Source of the DNA: Lates calcarifer
Lineage: Eukaryota; Chordata; Actinopteri; Centropomidae
NCBI RefSeq assembly: GCF_001640805.2
Contig: NC_066849.1
Location: 1,498,404-1,562,403 of the forward strand
Length of the DNA stretch: 64,000 nt
Direction of reading: 5' to 3'
Each line of letters opens with the position of its first letter. The first letter of the stretch is position 1. Shown here piece by piece: positions 33,935 to 42,990 of the stretch. Under the pieces are notes generated by a model. The model ran no database searches and had not been told where the DNA came from. It worked only from the letters and a program-made list of their open reading frames with translations. Position numbers and translations under genes: made by a program.

Positions 33935-35790
33935 TAATAAGGACTTGCTACCTTATCAGTGGTGGAAGGGGTTGAGTGTCCCTGTGAACCTGGGAGCTAT
34001 GTTGTCTGGGGCAACAGCCCCTGGTAGGTCTCCCAAGGAAAACTGGTCCTGAGGGAGGGGCCAGACTAAGAGCGGTTCAGAACAAAATCCCAATGATACG
34101 GAATGTTCGAGAGTTGGTCACCTCGCCCGGATGAGGGAAACCGGGGCACTTTTCCGGAACCAGACCTGGGAGGAACAAATTACATGGAACCACCACCCTG
34201 TGGACCCATCCACCAGTGGGGATAGACATCAGGGTTGGGTGCTTTGCAAGCCGGGTGGCAGGCAAAGGCAGGGCCCCAGGTGTCCTGGCCTGGTGGCACA
34301 GACTAGCTCTAGGGACATGGAATGTCATCTCTCTGGTAGGGAAGGAGCCTGAGCTGATGCAGGAGGTGGAGAGGTACCAACTAGATATAGTTGGGCTCAC
34401 CTCTACACACAGCATGGGCTCTGTCACCAAAATCCTGGAGAAGGGCTAGACTCTCCCCTTCTCTGGAGTTGCTGCTGACCCGGGCTGGGAATGTCGTTGA
34501 GCAGCGGCAAGGCACCAGGTGTGGACGAGGTTCGCCCTGAGATGCTAAGGGCGCTGGATATTGTGGGGCTGTCGTGGCTGACACGCCTCTTCAGTGTTGC
34601 ATGGAGGTCGGGGACAGTACCTGGGGAGTGGCAGACCAGGGTGATGGTCCCCGTTTTTAAAAAGGGGGACCGGAGGGTGTGCTCCAATTATCGGGATATC
34701 ACACTACTCAGCCTCCTTGGGAACGTTTACTCCAGGGTTCTGGAAAGGAGGCTCAGACTGATTGTGGAACCTCGGATTCAGGAGGAACAATGCAAATTTC
34801 ATCCTGGCCGCGGAACAGTGCACAATTGCTGAGGGAGTCATGGGAATTTGACCAGCCAGTCATTTGTTTTGTAGTCTCGGAAAAGGCCTATGACAGTGTT
34901 CCCTGAGGGATCCTGTTGGGGGTACTGCGGGAGTATGGGGTACCAGGGCCGCTGATGCGAGCATCCGGTCCTTGTATAACCAAAGTGAGAGCTGCGTACG
35001 CATTCTCGCCACAAAGTCAAACACGTTGACTTGCGCTAAGGCTGTCCCTTGTCTCTGGTCACCGGACCAGAACCGTCGTGGTATTCATGGACAGGATCTC
35101 AAGAGGTAGCCGAGGTGAGGTGTGTGTCCGGTTTTGGAACCTCAGAATCACGTCTCTGCTTTTTGCAGACGATGTGGTTTTGTTGGCCTCATCAGACTGT
35201 GACCTTGTGGCCTGTGGGTTGGTTTGCAGCTGAGTGTGAAGCGGTGGGTATGAGGGTCAGCACCTCCAAATCTGATGCCATGTTTCTCAGCCAGAAAAGA
35301 TTGTTCCCTCCGGGTGGGGGGAGAGTTGCTGCCTCAAGTGAAGGAGTTTAAGTATCTTGAGGTCTTGTTCACGAGTGACGGGATGATGGAGCGTGAGATT
35401 GACAGGCGGATCGGTGCGGCGTCAGCAGTAATGCAGTCACTGTACCACACTGTTGTGGTGAAGAGGGAGCTGAGTCGAAAGGCAAAGCTGTCAATTTACC
35501 AGTCGATCTATGTTCCGACTCTCACCTATGGTCACGAGATCTGGGTAGTGACTAAAAAAATGAGATCACGGATACAGGCGGCTGAAATGAGTTTCCTCCG
35601 GAGGGTGTCTGGGCTCACCCTTAGAGATAGGGTGAGAAGCATGGACATCCGGAGGGAGCTCGGAGTAGAGCTCCTGCTCCTTCGCATTGAAAGGAGCCAA
35701 TTGAGGTGGTTCAGGCATCTGGTTAGGAATGCCCTGCTTAGCTTGTTACCACCGCGACCCCATTCCGGAATAAGCGGGAGAAACTGAACT
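33935..35790 (+). pseudogene. Rex3 LINE (RTE clade), internally deleted
   Basis: GC-rich compared with its flanks. Plus-strand frames give an endonuclease start, LALGTWNVISLVGKEPELMQ (about 34307-34365), then YQLDIVGLTST. An abrupt jump near 34455-34490 leads to RT blocks: GKAPGVDEVRPEMLRALDIV (about 34505-34565), WQTRVMVPVFKKGDRRVCSN (about 34630-34690), LLSLLGNVYSRVLERRLR and LFADDVVLLASSD (about 35160-35195; catalytic F-A-D-D intact). FKYLEVLFTSDG (about 35345-35385) and KLSIYQSIYVPTLTYGHEIW (about 35485-35545) follow. The DNA contains TGGCAGACCAGGGTGATGGT and CTGTCCCTTGTCTCTGGTCA, close to the sites used for Rex3 surveys in fishes. Roughly 1 kb of endonuclease/RT linker is missing; stops occur near 34830, 34903 and elsewhere. 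The last 170-codon stretch (35275-35787) is still open. Confidence 0.92.
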
Positions 35791-35999
35791 GAACATAAAT
35801 TAACACATTTTGTATTTGTTAATTTGGGTCTTTTTCTCATAGTATCAGTTAAAGTATTAGTCATTACAGCATTAATTCTCACCACCTCCATTGTAGACAT
35901 TTAGGAAGTGCTTACTTTGGCTGAGACCACACCATGTGTTGCATTTGTACTTTCACGTATGACGTATGGTTATTAAATAAAAAGACTAATGCTGTAATA
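35791..35999. other. Non-coding, nothing recognised
   Basis: Short AT-rich interval after the Rex3 relic. Confidence 0.4.
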
Positions 36000-36205
36000 C
36001 AATTTTATTAATTTTATTAACAAGGATTTTTCAGTGTCTTTCTCCTTCAACATACTCCCCTTCTGCATCAACACACAACTGCATTCAGGTCTTCCACTGA
36101 TCAAAGCAGTGTAGTAGGTCTTCTTTGGACAGTTGTCTCGAAACCTCTGTTGTTCTTTTCTTAACTTCTGACACAGACTCAAACGGTGAACAAACAAACA
36201 AAATC
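36000..36205 (-). pseudogene. Mariner-type transposase C-terminal relic
   Basis: Minus-strand reading gives LHCFDQWKT, stop, then MQLCVDAEGEYVEGE at about 36110-36040. This matches the end of mariner transposases ('W...R-x-x-x-C-I-x-x-x-G-x-Y-F-E-G'). Flanking frames supply no DDD catalytic blocks, so only the last about 60 residues of the gene remain. The 74-codon frame here is in a different register and is not the true one. Confidence 0.55.
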
Positions 36206-36812
36206 TTTGGTGTCATTCAAACACACATACAGGTGACATGCAGTATTCCCCATACAATGTATGACAAGATTTAGCTGCTGTTTTGTTCAATTTCACCAAA
36301 AATTTCAAGTGAATGCTCAACTTTTAAACTAATCATTTTCCTGATGCCTTAGCAAAAACACACGCACTTCAATCAGTAGCTGCAGTGAACTAAAGACATA
36401 ACTTATTGGAAACTTACAGGAGTTGTGTGTAAACACCCAACCTTTACATGGTGTGACCATGCACCACATGGTTTTATCCGCATAAGCGCAGTCTCGTTAT
36501 TCAATAGCTATACCTCGTATGACTGACTGTGTTTGTTTGGCCTGAGTTTTTGTGGCAGTGTTGTGAGGAATATGTGACACTCTAAAGTGTCGAACCCTAC
36601 AATGAAGCTCACTGTGAAACAACACATCTTTGCCAGGAAAATAAACCAAATGCCATTAAAATGATTGCCATTTTACAGAAATATGTTGAGCCTGAGATTT
36701 AGTAATGGTTGTGTTTACCACTGTAACGTTTGCAGTAAGTATACTAATTCACTTTACATTAATTCTCTTACTCTCACTGTTCACTCTGGATCTCACAGGG
36801 ATACATATTTCA

Positions 36813-36814
36813 CT

Positions 36815-36847
<33 letters not shown>

Positions 36848-36850
36848 ACA
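36813..36850. repeat. (CA)n microsatellite
   Basis: CA run with one GA interruption; it generates the His/Thr repeats of overlapping open frames. Confidence 0.95.
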
Positions 36851-37449
36851 CTCTCTCTCACATGCCTACAGGCAGCCACATTTCAGTTATTTCCCACCTA
36901 CACCCAGGTCAGCTGCTTACCAGTGGGTTCTTGCTGTGAGAGCATCTATGGCAGGTAGGGAGCAGTGACGAGCTGAGTCTGGCAGCGGTGCAGTGTGGTG
37001 CTGTGCTCTCTGTGGTTGCCCAATTTAAGCAGTAGGCTGCCATACTGAAGCCACTTAATCAGACCTGAGCCCACACACATATTTGACTGGGGGAGAAACA
37101 CAATGTACAGCACACACATATGTTAAAGGTGCTGATGAATAATACAAGCACACAGACAAAGAACAGGGTAGACTAGACAAGACACAATATACACTTAAAT
37201 GGAAGATACCTTTTTGGCCATGAGAGGTGCTGGGTCAGGTTGTAATAGAAAATACCTAGTCTATTTGATGTCAGAATTTGAAAGTGTTTACAGCTGTTAG
37301 AAATGTGTGACAAGCTGGCCATTACAAAGGAGGGGGAGACATAATTCTTTAAATATGGAGATAAGGGTGCACATTTTGTGACAGTCTCTCCTGAAGGGCA
37401 TGCATAGTGTTGCACTTGGTTGCACACTTGAAAAGTGAAACAAGCTTCA
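36851..37449. other. Non-coding, nothing recognised
   Basis: No motif; the minus frame 37173-37457 overlaps the MITE boundary and has no recognisable content. Confidence 0.4.
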
Positions 37450-38020
37450 TGGTGCATTCAATTTACATCGGAAGTTCGAACTCTGAACTGGGAGTGACGT
37501 CACCTATGAGGTGACAGTGTTCCAGTTAAGAAGTCAGAAAAACATGGATGCTCATGGAGCTTTTGGTTGCTCTGGTTGAGTATTGACAACTTCAAAACAA
37601 ATCTGTGCACCTGAAGAACACCTCAGTTTTTAACATTAGACTTTAATGTCAGCACTTAAGAATATTTTTAAAACGGTGTTCAAATTTAACTGTCTGAGAA
37701 AAAAATAAATGTTAAGTTATGAACATAAACAGTTTCAAATATATTGAAAACTAGCCACTGGGTTGCAATATCAGATGATAACAACATTCTTGCTCATACA
37801 AACAGCGTAGCAACATGTCCATGGATAAACATTGGATAGTACTATGTATGGCTGACTTTAATGTGGAACAAATGAGACAGAACTCCTATAAACAGTGATA
37901 TTAGCGTGTTCTCAACTATTGATGTGAGCAGCAGCCATCTTGAATTTTATGTCAGGGTTGGTGGGGTTTCTCTGATTTTCTAAGTTGGATTTCCAACTTC
38001 AGAGGGAATTCAGAGCACCA
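37450..38020. mobile_element. MITE with inverted ends, full-length copy 2
   Basis: Left end TGGTGCATTCAATTTACATC, right end complement TGGTGCTCTGAATTCCCTCT, with GAAGTT-GGAA/GAAGTT-CGAA following at each side: an imperfect terminal inverted repeat of about 30 bp. A TCA trinucleotide flanks both ends (37447-37449 and 38021-38023), which would fit the 3-bp duplications of PIF/Harbinger elements. It contains no coding capacity. A truncated relative lies at 4112-4387. Superfamily assignment is tentative. Confidence 0.65.
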
Positions 38021-39020
38021 TCAGAGAGTTAAAACCCTCTTTCTTTCCTCATCTCTGCAGAGCTGGCCAATCAATGCATGATGTGGGTGTGGATGTTGGA
38101 CTGAATGTTATAGACGTTATATAAGTTATTGTGACTGGTAAACTAAGCACATTCCCATCAACCCCAGCTGTACTGTGAATGTAATTGTTAAATTGCATGT
38201 TACACTGCAAAAACTGATAAGCTCAATAAGTTATCATAGCTTGTTTCTATCATTTACTTCCACTTAACATAATGAGTTTAGAAATTTCAACTTAATTTAA
38301 TGAGTTCTTGGTATTCCAACTTAAGAGTTTAAGACAGTTCAATGAAATGGAAATAACTTACAATGGTAACTGGATCTCTCAGAAACTGACCTTGGTGTGG
38401 CAACAATATTAATGTGCCGTAAAATCGTAGTGCTTGAAATTTTGTCTTGATCTGATAAGGGACTAATAATTATAAGACTTTTTAACCACTTCAGGCACTC
38501 CACCCGGTTGCAGCTGCCTGTTAACAGAAGAGGAACACTGAACAAATTGACAGTGAAAAGAGAAGTGGCTTTAGGCCAGATCGTTTTTTACGAGGAGCAG
38601 GAATAGAGGTGGCGGGGAGGAGACGAAGGACTCGGAAAATAAGGTAAGTGGTGGCATCTATAAAGTTTTTAATCCAACCCATTTTGTAAATTGGTTATGA
38701 AGGAATGAATTTCGCTCTCTGTAACATTTCTAAACATGGGAGATAGCTTGTCAATGCCAGTAACACTGGTTAAGCTGAACCTAATATTATATCGTTCCTT
38801 ATGCCTAACAAGTTTTTAAAACTTTAGGTAAAATGTAATGTGAGCAGTTAAGCAAGAGTTTTTTTTTTAACATTCACCCCTTTAGAAGCACATTCATGGT
38901 GCTTGGTAAAAGTTTTGCTTCATACCGGTGTTGTTTGTAATGTTTGTTGAGTGAGAGACTTCACATGTGGCGCTGTGTCAGTAATTAGTCATGGTCCGTG
39001 ATGTGTGTGTTTTTGAGAAG
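38021..39020. other. Upstream flank of copy B; possible leader exon with splice donor
   Basis: Mostly AT-rich. A more GC-rich segment (about 38580-38642) ends in AATAAGGTAAGTGG, a good splice-donor match. The copy B frame opens at an AG at 39019-39020. The segment could be a 5' leader exon of copy B, but no start codon or protein match supports this. Confidence 0.3.
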
Positions 39021-39950
39021 GCTCACCATGAGAGTGTAGCTAGGGCATTGGTGGAGAAGCATCCCTGCCCGTGAGAGCCAGGGTCTAAACAGGAATGGTA
39101 TTCATGGTTTCACAGCCTGAAATTCAAGCTTGGAAACTACCATCAAAAGTTGAGTGCAGCAGGATGCCCTGAAGTGGTCATAAACAAACAAAGAGGAGGA
39201 GGCTCAAAGGGAAAATGTGTCAAGAAGTCAAAGAAGGATGAGGTGAATTACTGTTCTGATCCACCTCAAGGACAGTGTCCTGAAAACATACAGGAGAATT
39301 GCAAGACAATCAAGGCTGAAATGCAGAAAAAAGACCCTGATCACCATATGTTAGAAAATCTGATGGCTGCTACATTTTCTTTGTAGGAGATCAGCCACTC
39401 ATCACTGAAGCACTTTCCCGGTGACCAGCTCTATTTGATGAGAGACCAGGTGATCACACAACGGTGCATGTAATCCACAGAACTTTAATCATGTTACATC
39501 AGACACTTTACTGTGTTCTTTTAAGAAATATGTTGATAGTTTCTGTCTGTCTCCTCAGATTAGGGCAGAATTCTAGAGGAGTGTGACAGTGCACCTTGTG
39601 GAAACTTTTGTTGCTGCTTTATATATTTCCAGCAGTCTTGGAACAAGGTCATCCATCCAGTCCATCCACAAAGACTGGAAGAAAGCAGCCAAAATATTGG
39701 ACTGCCTTGTTAAAGATGTAAGTTGAGGAGCACATGACTAGAAATTTAGGCACCATTTGTAGTTTGTTTTAACATTTTCATCTTACTTGCATGTTTTCTT
39801 TGTTTTGTAGGACACAAATGAGAGAAGAAGGGCTGGTGCTCTTCCTCACCTGCTGTGCTTCATATCTGGTGAAGACTCATCAGATGTCATCAGGATGTGT
39901 GAACAACTGTATGTGGTTATACATTCTTATTCAATTGAGATACATAATGC
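39021..39950 (+). pseudogene. Multi-copy teleost protein family, copy B (SAMD3-like, middle part, introns retained)
   Basis: From the AG at 39019-39020 one frame runs AHHESVARALVEKHPCP, stop, EPGSKQEWYSWFHSLKFKLG and on to DEVNYCSDPPQGQ, NCKTIKAEMQ and NLMAATFSL with a TAG at 39384. The tail PALFDER continues in a shifted frame to a GT near 39431. After a good acceptor (CTGTCTCCTCAG at 39547-39558) comes QIRAEF, stop, RSVTVHLVETFVAALY, and then SIHKDWKKAAKILDCLVKD ending at GTAAGT (39720). After TTTTGTAG (about 39803-39810) follow DTNERRRAGALPHLLCFISG and EDSSDVIRMCE. The blocks match copy A and are colinear with the family. At least three in-frame stops make it a pseudogene, yet the splice sites survive. 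It is thus not a processed copy. Confidence 0.65.
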
Positions 39951-40564
39951 ACCATGAAAAAACACACACAAAAAAGAACCTTAAAAACACTGTTGAACAA
40001 TTGAAAACATAACTTGTCAAGAGAAAAGCCTGGCTCAGAACTTGTATTGCACTTGCATAAGAAAGTTACTGACAGAGAATATAATGCAATGTACATGATC
40101 ATTACACATTCATGGGTGTGTAGTATGGGTACTGTGATAGTATGAGTGTGTGATGTGTGTGGGAGAGCCCAGTCCAGTTGTGATGAAAAGTTTGAGGGTG
40201 GGTGATACTCTAACTTCATTGAGGCAGTGTTTAGCGTACACCTCAGACAAAAGTACTCATGGTCATAGTCAGAGAAGTAGTGTCTTCACAACTTTCTTAG
40301 CGATATGTCACTCTGATCATGTCTCTGTCGTTGTCCTTGGTTCTGTGTTGCTGCTTCATTAACAACTGTCTCCTGCAGTGACTCCCAGGAGCAAAGATTA
40401 CTTACTCTTCCTAACATATAATGTGAATTGAGGTGCTTTCTAATGTGACTGCTTATTACATACTAAAGAGAACAATGTGAGATTACTGTGTGTTGTGTGC
40501 TCTCAATACTCTGTAGTCTAGTGTAATGTAGACTTGCTGCATTACTTTTAAACCATGTCAAGCC
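39951..40564. other. Non-coding, nothing recognised
   Basis: AT-rich interval between copy B and the env relic. Frames at 39917-40219 and 40150-40362 have no motif. Confidence 0.4.
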
Positions 40565-41062
40565 CTACTGGCTTCCTCTCCTGCTCTTCCTCTGCGTCAG
40601 CTTCACTACCAGGAGGCACATCTGGCTTGTCTGGAATCCAAGGTGGAGGGGGGAACACAGATCTGGACCCTCTCTCACCACCACAGGGGCCTGCGCCTTT
40701 AAGTGCTTAGACAGAATAGAGATGATTAAGGCATGCATCACAGGGATGCAACAACATACGATCAGGCTCAGAAAGATCAAACTTATACCCACTGAAACTC
40801 CCCCATGCATTAACATATAAAACCAGTCTTTACCAAACCCTGCATTCACGTTTCTCATTGTCTGAGTTGTTTCAGCTTGGTCATGGCTCGTGCAAAGTTA
40901 TCCTCTGGAGCAGTGTTGTTAGGAATGTATCAACACACTCCCCAGCCAATATCCATTCTAATGCCTGCAAGCCTACTGCACATGCCTCCATCTCATCCTG
41001 CAAGTCTGAGCTGGGTGAGCCTGCTAATCTAGCTGGCCTCCACTCTCGATCTTCGCCTAGAC
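40565..41062 (-). pseudogene. Endogenous retrovirus env transmembrane-subunit relic
   Basis: Minus strand. One frame holds IPNNTAP followed by a helical stretch rich in Lys, Leu and Gln, an arrangement known from the ectodomain of retroviral transmembrane subunits just after the Cys-rich loop. After a stop, the 97-codon frame 40858-40565 continues with a Trp-Phe membrane-proximal segment, a hydrophobic span of about 22 residues ending in CCCIP, and a basic cytoplasmic tail. The Cys-rich loop is degenerate, with a stop immediately before the Tyr of the NNTAP block. There is no surface subunit, fusion peptide, pol or LTR nearby. The piece directly abuts the transposase-like segment at 41063 and is on the opposite strand, so it arrived by insertion or rearrangement. 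Non-functional. Confidence 0.6.
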
Positions 41063-41640
41063 CTATGGTATAGATGCTGTTCTGGAGTCAGTTGTCAAAG
41101 ATATCAAGGACCTGGTGTGGAAGCAGACACAGCTCACTTCAAAGGTACATTGAAGGTTTGGGTTACCCAAATCTGTGGCGATAGCATGGGGCTAAATTCG
41201 GCCCTTGGCTACATTGGGAGCTTTTCTGGAAACAGTGTTTGCTGCTGGTGCCATGTAGAGAAACAAATCATGCACACACAAGCAAAGGAAGATCTCTCAA
41301 TATTTAGGAATAAGTACAGCCGTTCATCAGATCTGGTGCAGAGCAATCCAACAGACACTGGTCTAAAAAGACAGTGTTTTGAAGAACATGAAATACTTCC
41401 ATGTAGCACCAGATGTCATGTCAGAGTCATAGACCAGGTAAATTCCCGAATTACAAGTTACGATAATGACTTCTGTGACAGTCCCAACAAGCCATCCACA
41501 ATTCGACCTCATGAACTAAAAACACCCAACAGTGCTATGAAGCAGACAGCAGCACAAATGTGGTGCCTGTTAAGGCCACTTCCTTTGATGATGGGAGATG
41601 TCATTCTGGAGCATTAGGAGCTACTGTTAGAGGTAGCCAA
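41063..41640 (+). pseudogene. Transposase-like multi-copy family, central part
   Basis: Reading starts at 41063 with YGIDAVLESVVKDIKDL. After a frame change, AHFKGTLKVWVTQICGDSMG, ALGYIGSFSGNSVCCWCHVE, RITSYDNDFCDSPNKPST, IRPHELKTPNSAMKQTAAQM and WCLLRPLPLMMGD follow in one 166-codon frame (41117-41617) ending at a TAG. I recognise this as the core of a protein present in many copies in fish and some invertebrate genomes. It has a C-x-x-C pair (here C-C-W-C) and a conserved 'T-A-A-Q-x-W-C-L-L-R-x-L-P-L' helix, and looks like the enzyme of a DNA transposon. The superfamily is unassigned by me. The N-terminal zinc-finger part is missing and replaced by the env relic. A middle segment appears deleted between about 41390 and 41430. 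Confidence 0.55.
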
Positions 41641-41989
41641 CTGAGGTAGTGTACTGTGTGAGAGTGAATTTGGCCCCATTTTCTGTTTGTTTACTCTTTT
41701 GTGTACGTTGTAAAACATTGTGAAGAACAATGTAAGATGGTGTAGAATGCTGATTGATATGGTGAAACTAATCAGTCTTTATAGGTCTGCATTATTTTCA
41801 ACTATGGCGCTATATTATGTTTCGTTGGTAATAAATGGGACTTTTTGACAGAATCTAAGTAGTTGAATTTACATAACTACACTGTGTGAAAATTGTTAAC
41901 ATAATCTGATTTAGTTAGAACAATGAAACCAGTTAAGTAAAACAAATAAATTGATTGTCACTTATTTAAATAGGAACAAAGGATCGTTT

Positions 41990-42660
41990 AGTTGGTCTTA
42001 CTAAATACAGCTGAATTACGGAGGTTGAGCAGCTGTTTCCTGACAGGCATCTTAAGTCAAAGAATCATTTCATTTCTGGTGCACTACTGGTCTATGCGTT
42101 TTGAGGCCAAGCGTGACTTTTTTAAAGGCTTGCCCTGTCACATGCAACTTCTGCAACATTTGTAAAACAATGACTTTCAGACATCAAATGTTGCTGTGTT
42201 ACAGTGTTTTGTCTGGTCACATGTTTACACATCACAGAGAAGTTGGTCCTGGTTGCAGCGCTTCACTTGCTTCCACTGAGGAATTTAATCAGGACCACCA
42301 CAGACTTGAGCATATTCCATTATTAAAGTAAGTGTACATACCCTCTTTGGTGAAGTGGAAAGGGACAGAATATCAACCAGGGATGACTCTCCTTGTGTCT
42401 CATTCTCCAGAAGGTGAACCTCAGTTTGGAACAATCCAGAGGATTGTGGTTTTTGAGTCTGTCATCAAGGCCATTGTTAGGAAATGGGACACAGTAGGAT
42501 TTGAAAATTATTTTGCTTGTTATGTCTCCCAGTATTGCTCTATTGCTGACTTGTTGATGTTGAGTCTATTGATGATTACCATCCTCTCCATGCTGTGAGG
42601 TCATACAAAGAAGGGGACAATGAACACTATGTGTCCATGTGCTACCGGCTGTTTTAAATG
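41990..42660 (+). pseudogene. Transposase-like multi-copy family, C-terminal part
   Basis: Continues the preceding entry after about 350 bp of unrelated or intronic DNA. VEQLFPDRHLKSKNHFIS (about 42026-42080) precedes YWSMRFEAKRDFFKG (about 42086-42130), the most conserved stretch of the family. CNFCNICKTMTFRHQM follows in another frame (about 42133-42190). Then come YIPSLVKWKGTEYQPGMTLL (about 42335-42395), PQFGTIQRIVVFESVIKAIV and VGFENYFACYV, and finally DDYHPLHAVRSYKEGDNEHY with VSMCYRLF before a TAA at about 42657. At least three frameshifts. The end is essentially complete, so the C terminus of the protein lies here. Confidence 0.6.
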
Positions 42661-42990
42661 TCCCCTTTTCAACTTGAATTTCCAAGTTCACACACCTGTA
42701 CATAATGCTGGGGATGCGCGTTTTTCTATTAAAATAGACCATCTGTGATACATGTGAATATAAATGTAAAAAGTGCACTTCACTATTTTTGTTGTTGTTC
42801 TGCTATGCTCTATGTAAATATGTGCAGCTGTTTTTAATACTACACAATTGATGTCACAATCAGAGGTCGCATCCAAGTACAATCATACTTGCAGAATGAA
42901 TGCTGTGCATATGAAAGGCTCATGTAATTGTAGCTCAATATTTTTGTTAGAGGAAATTAGACAGTGTCCATGTAGGCTTTTTTTTTAACA
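42661..42990. other. Non-coding, nothing recognised
   Basis: AT-rich spacer between the end of the transposase-like relic and the next exon-like segment; includes a poly(T) run at about 42980-42988. Confidence 0.35.
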
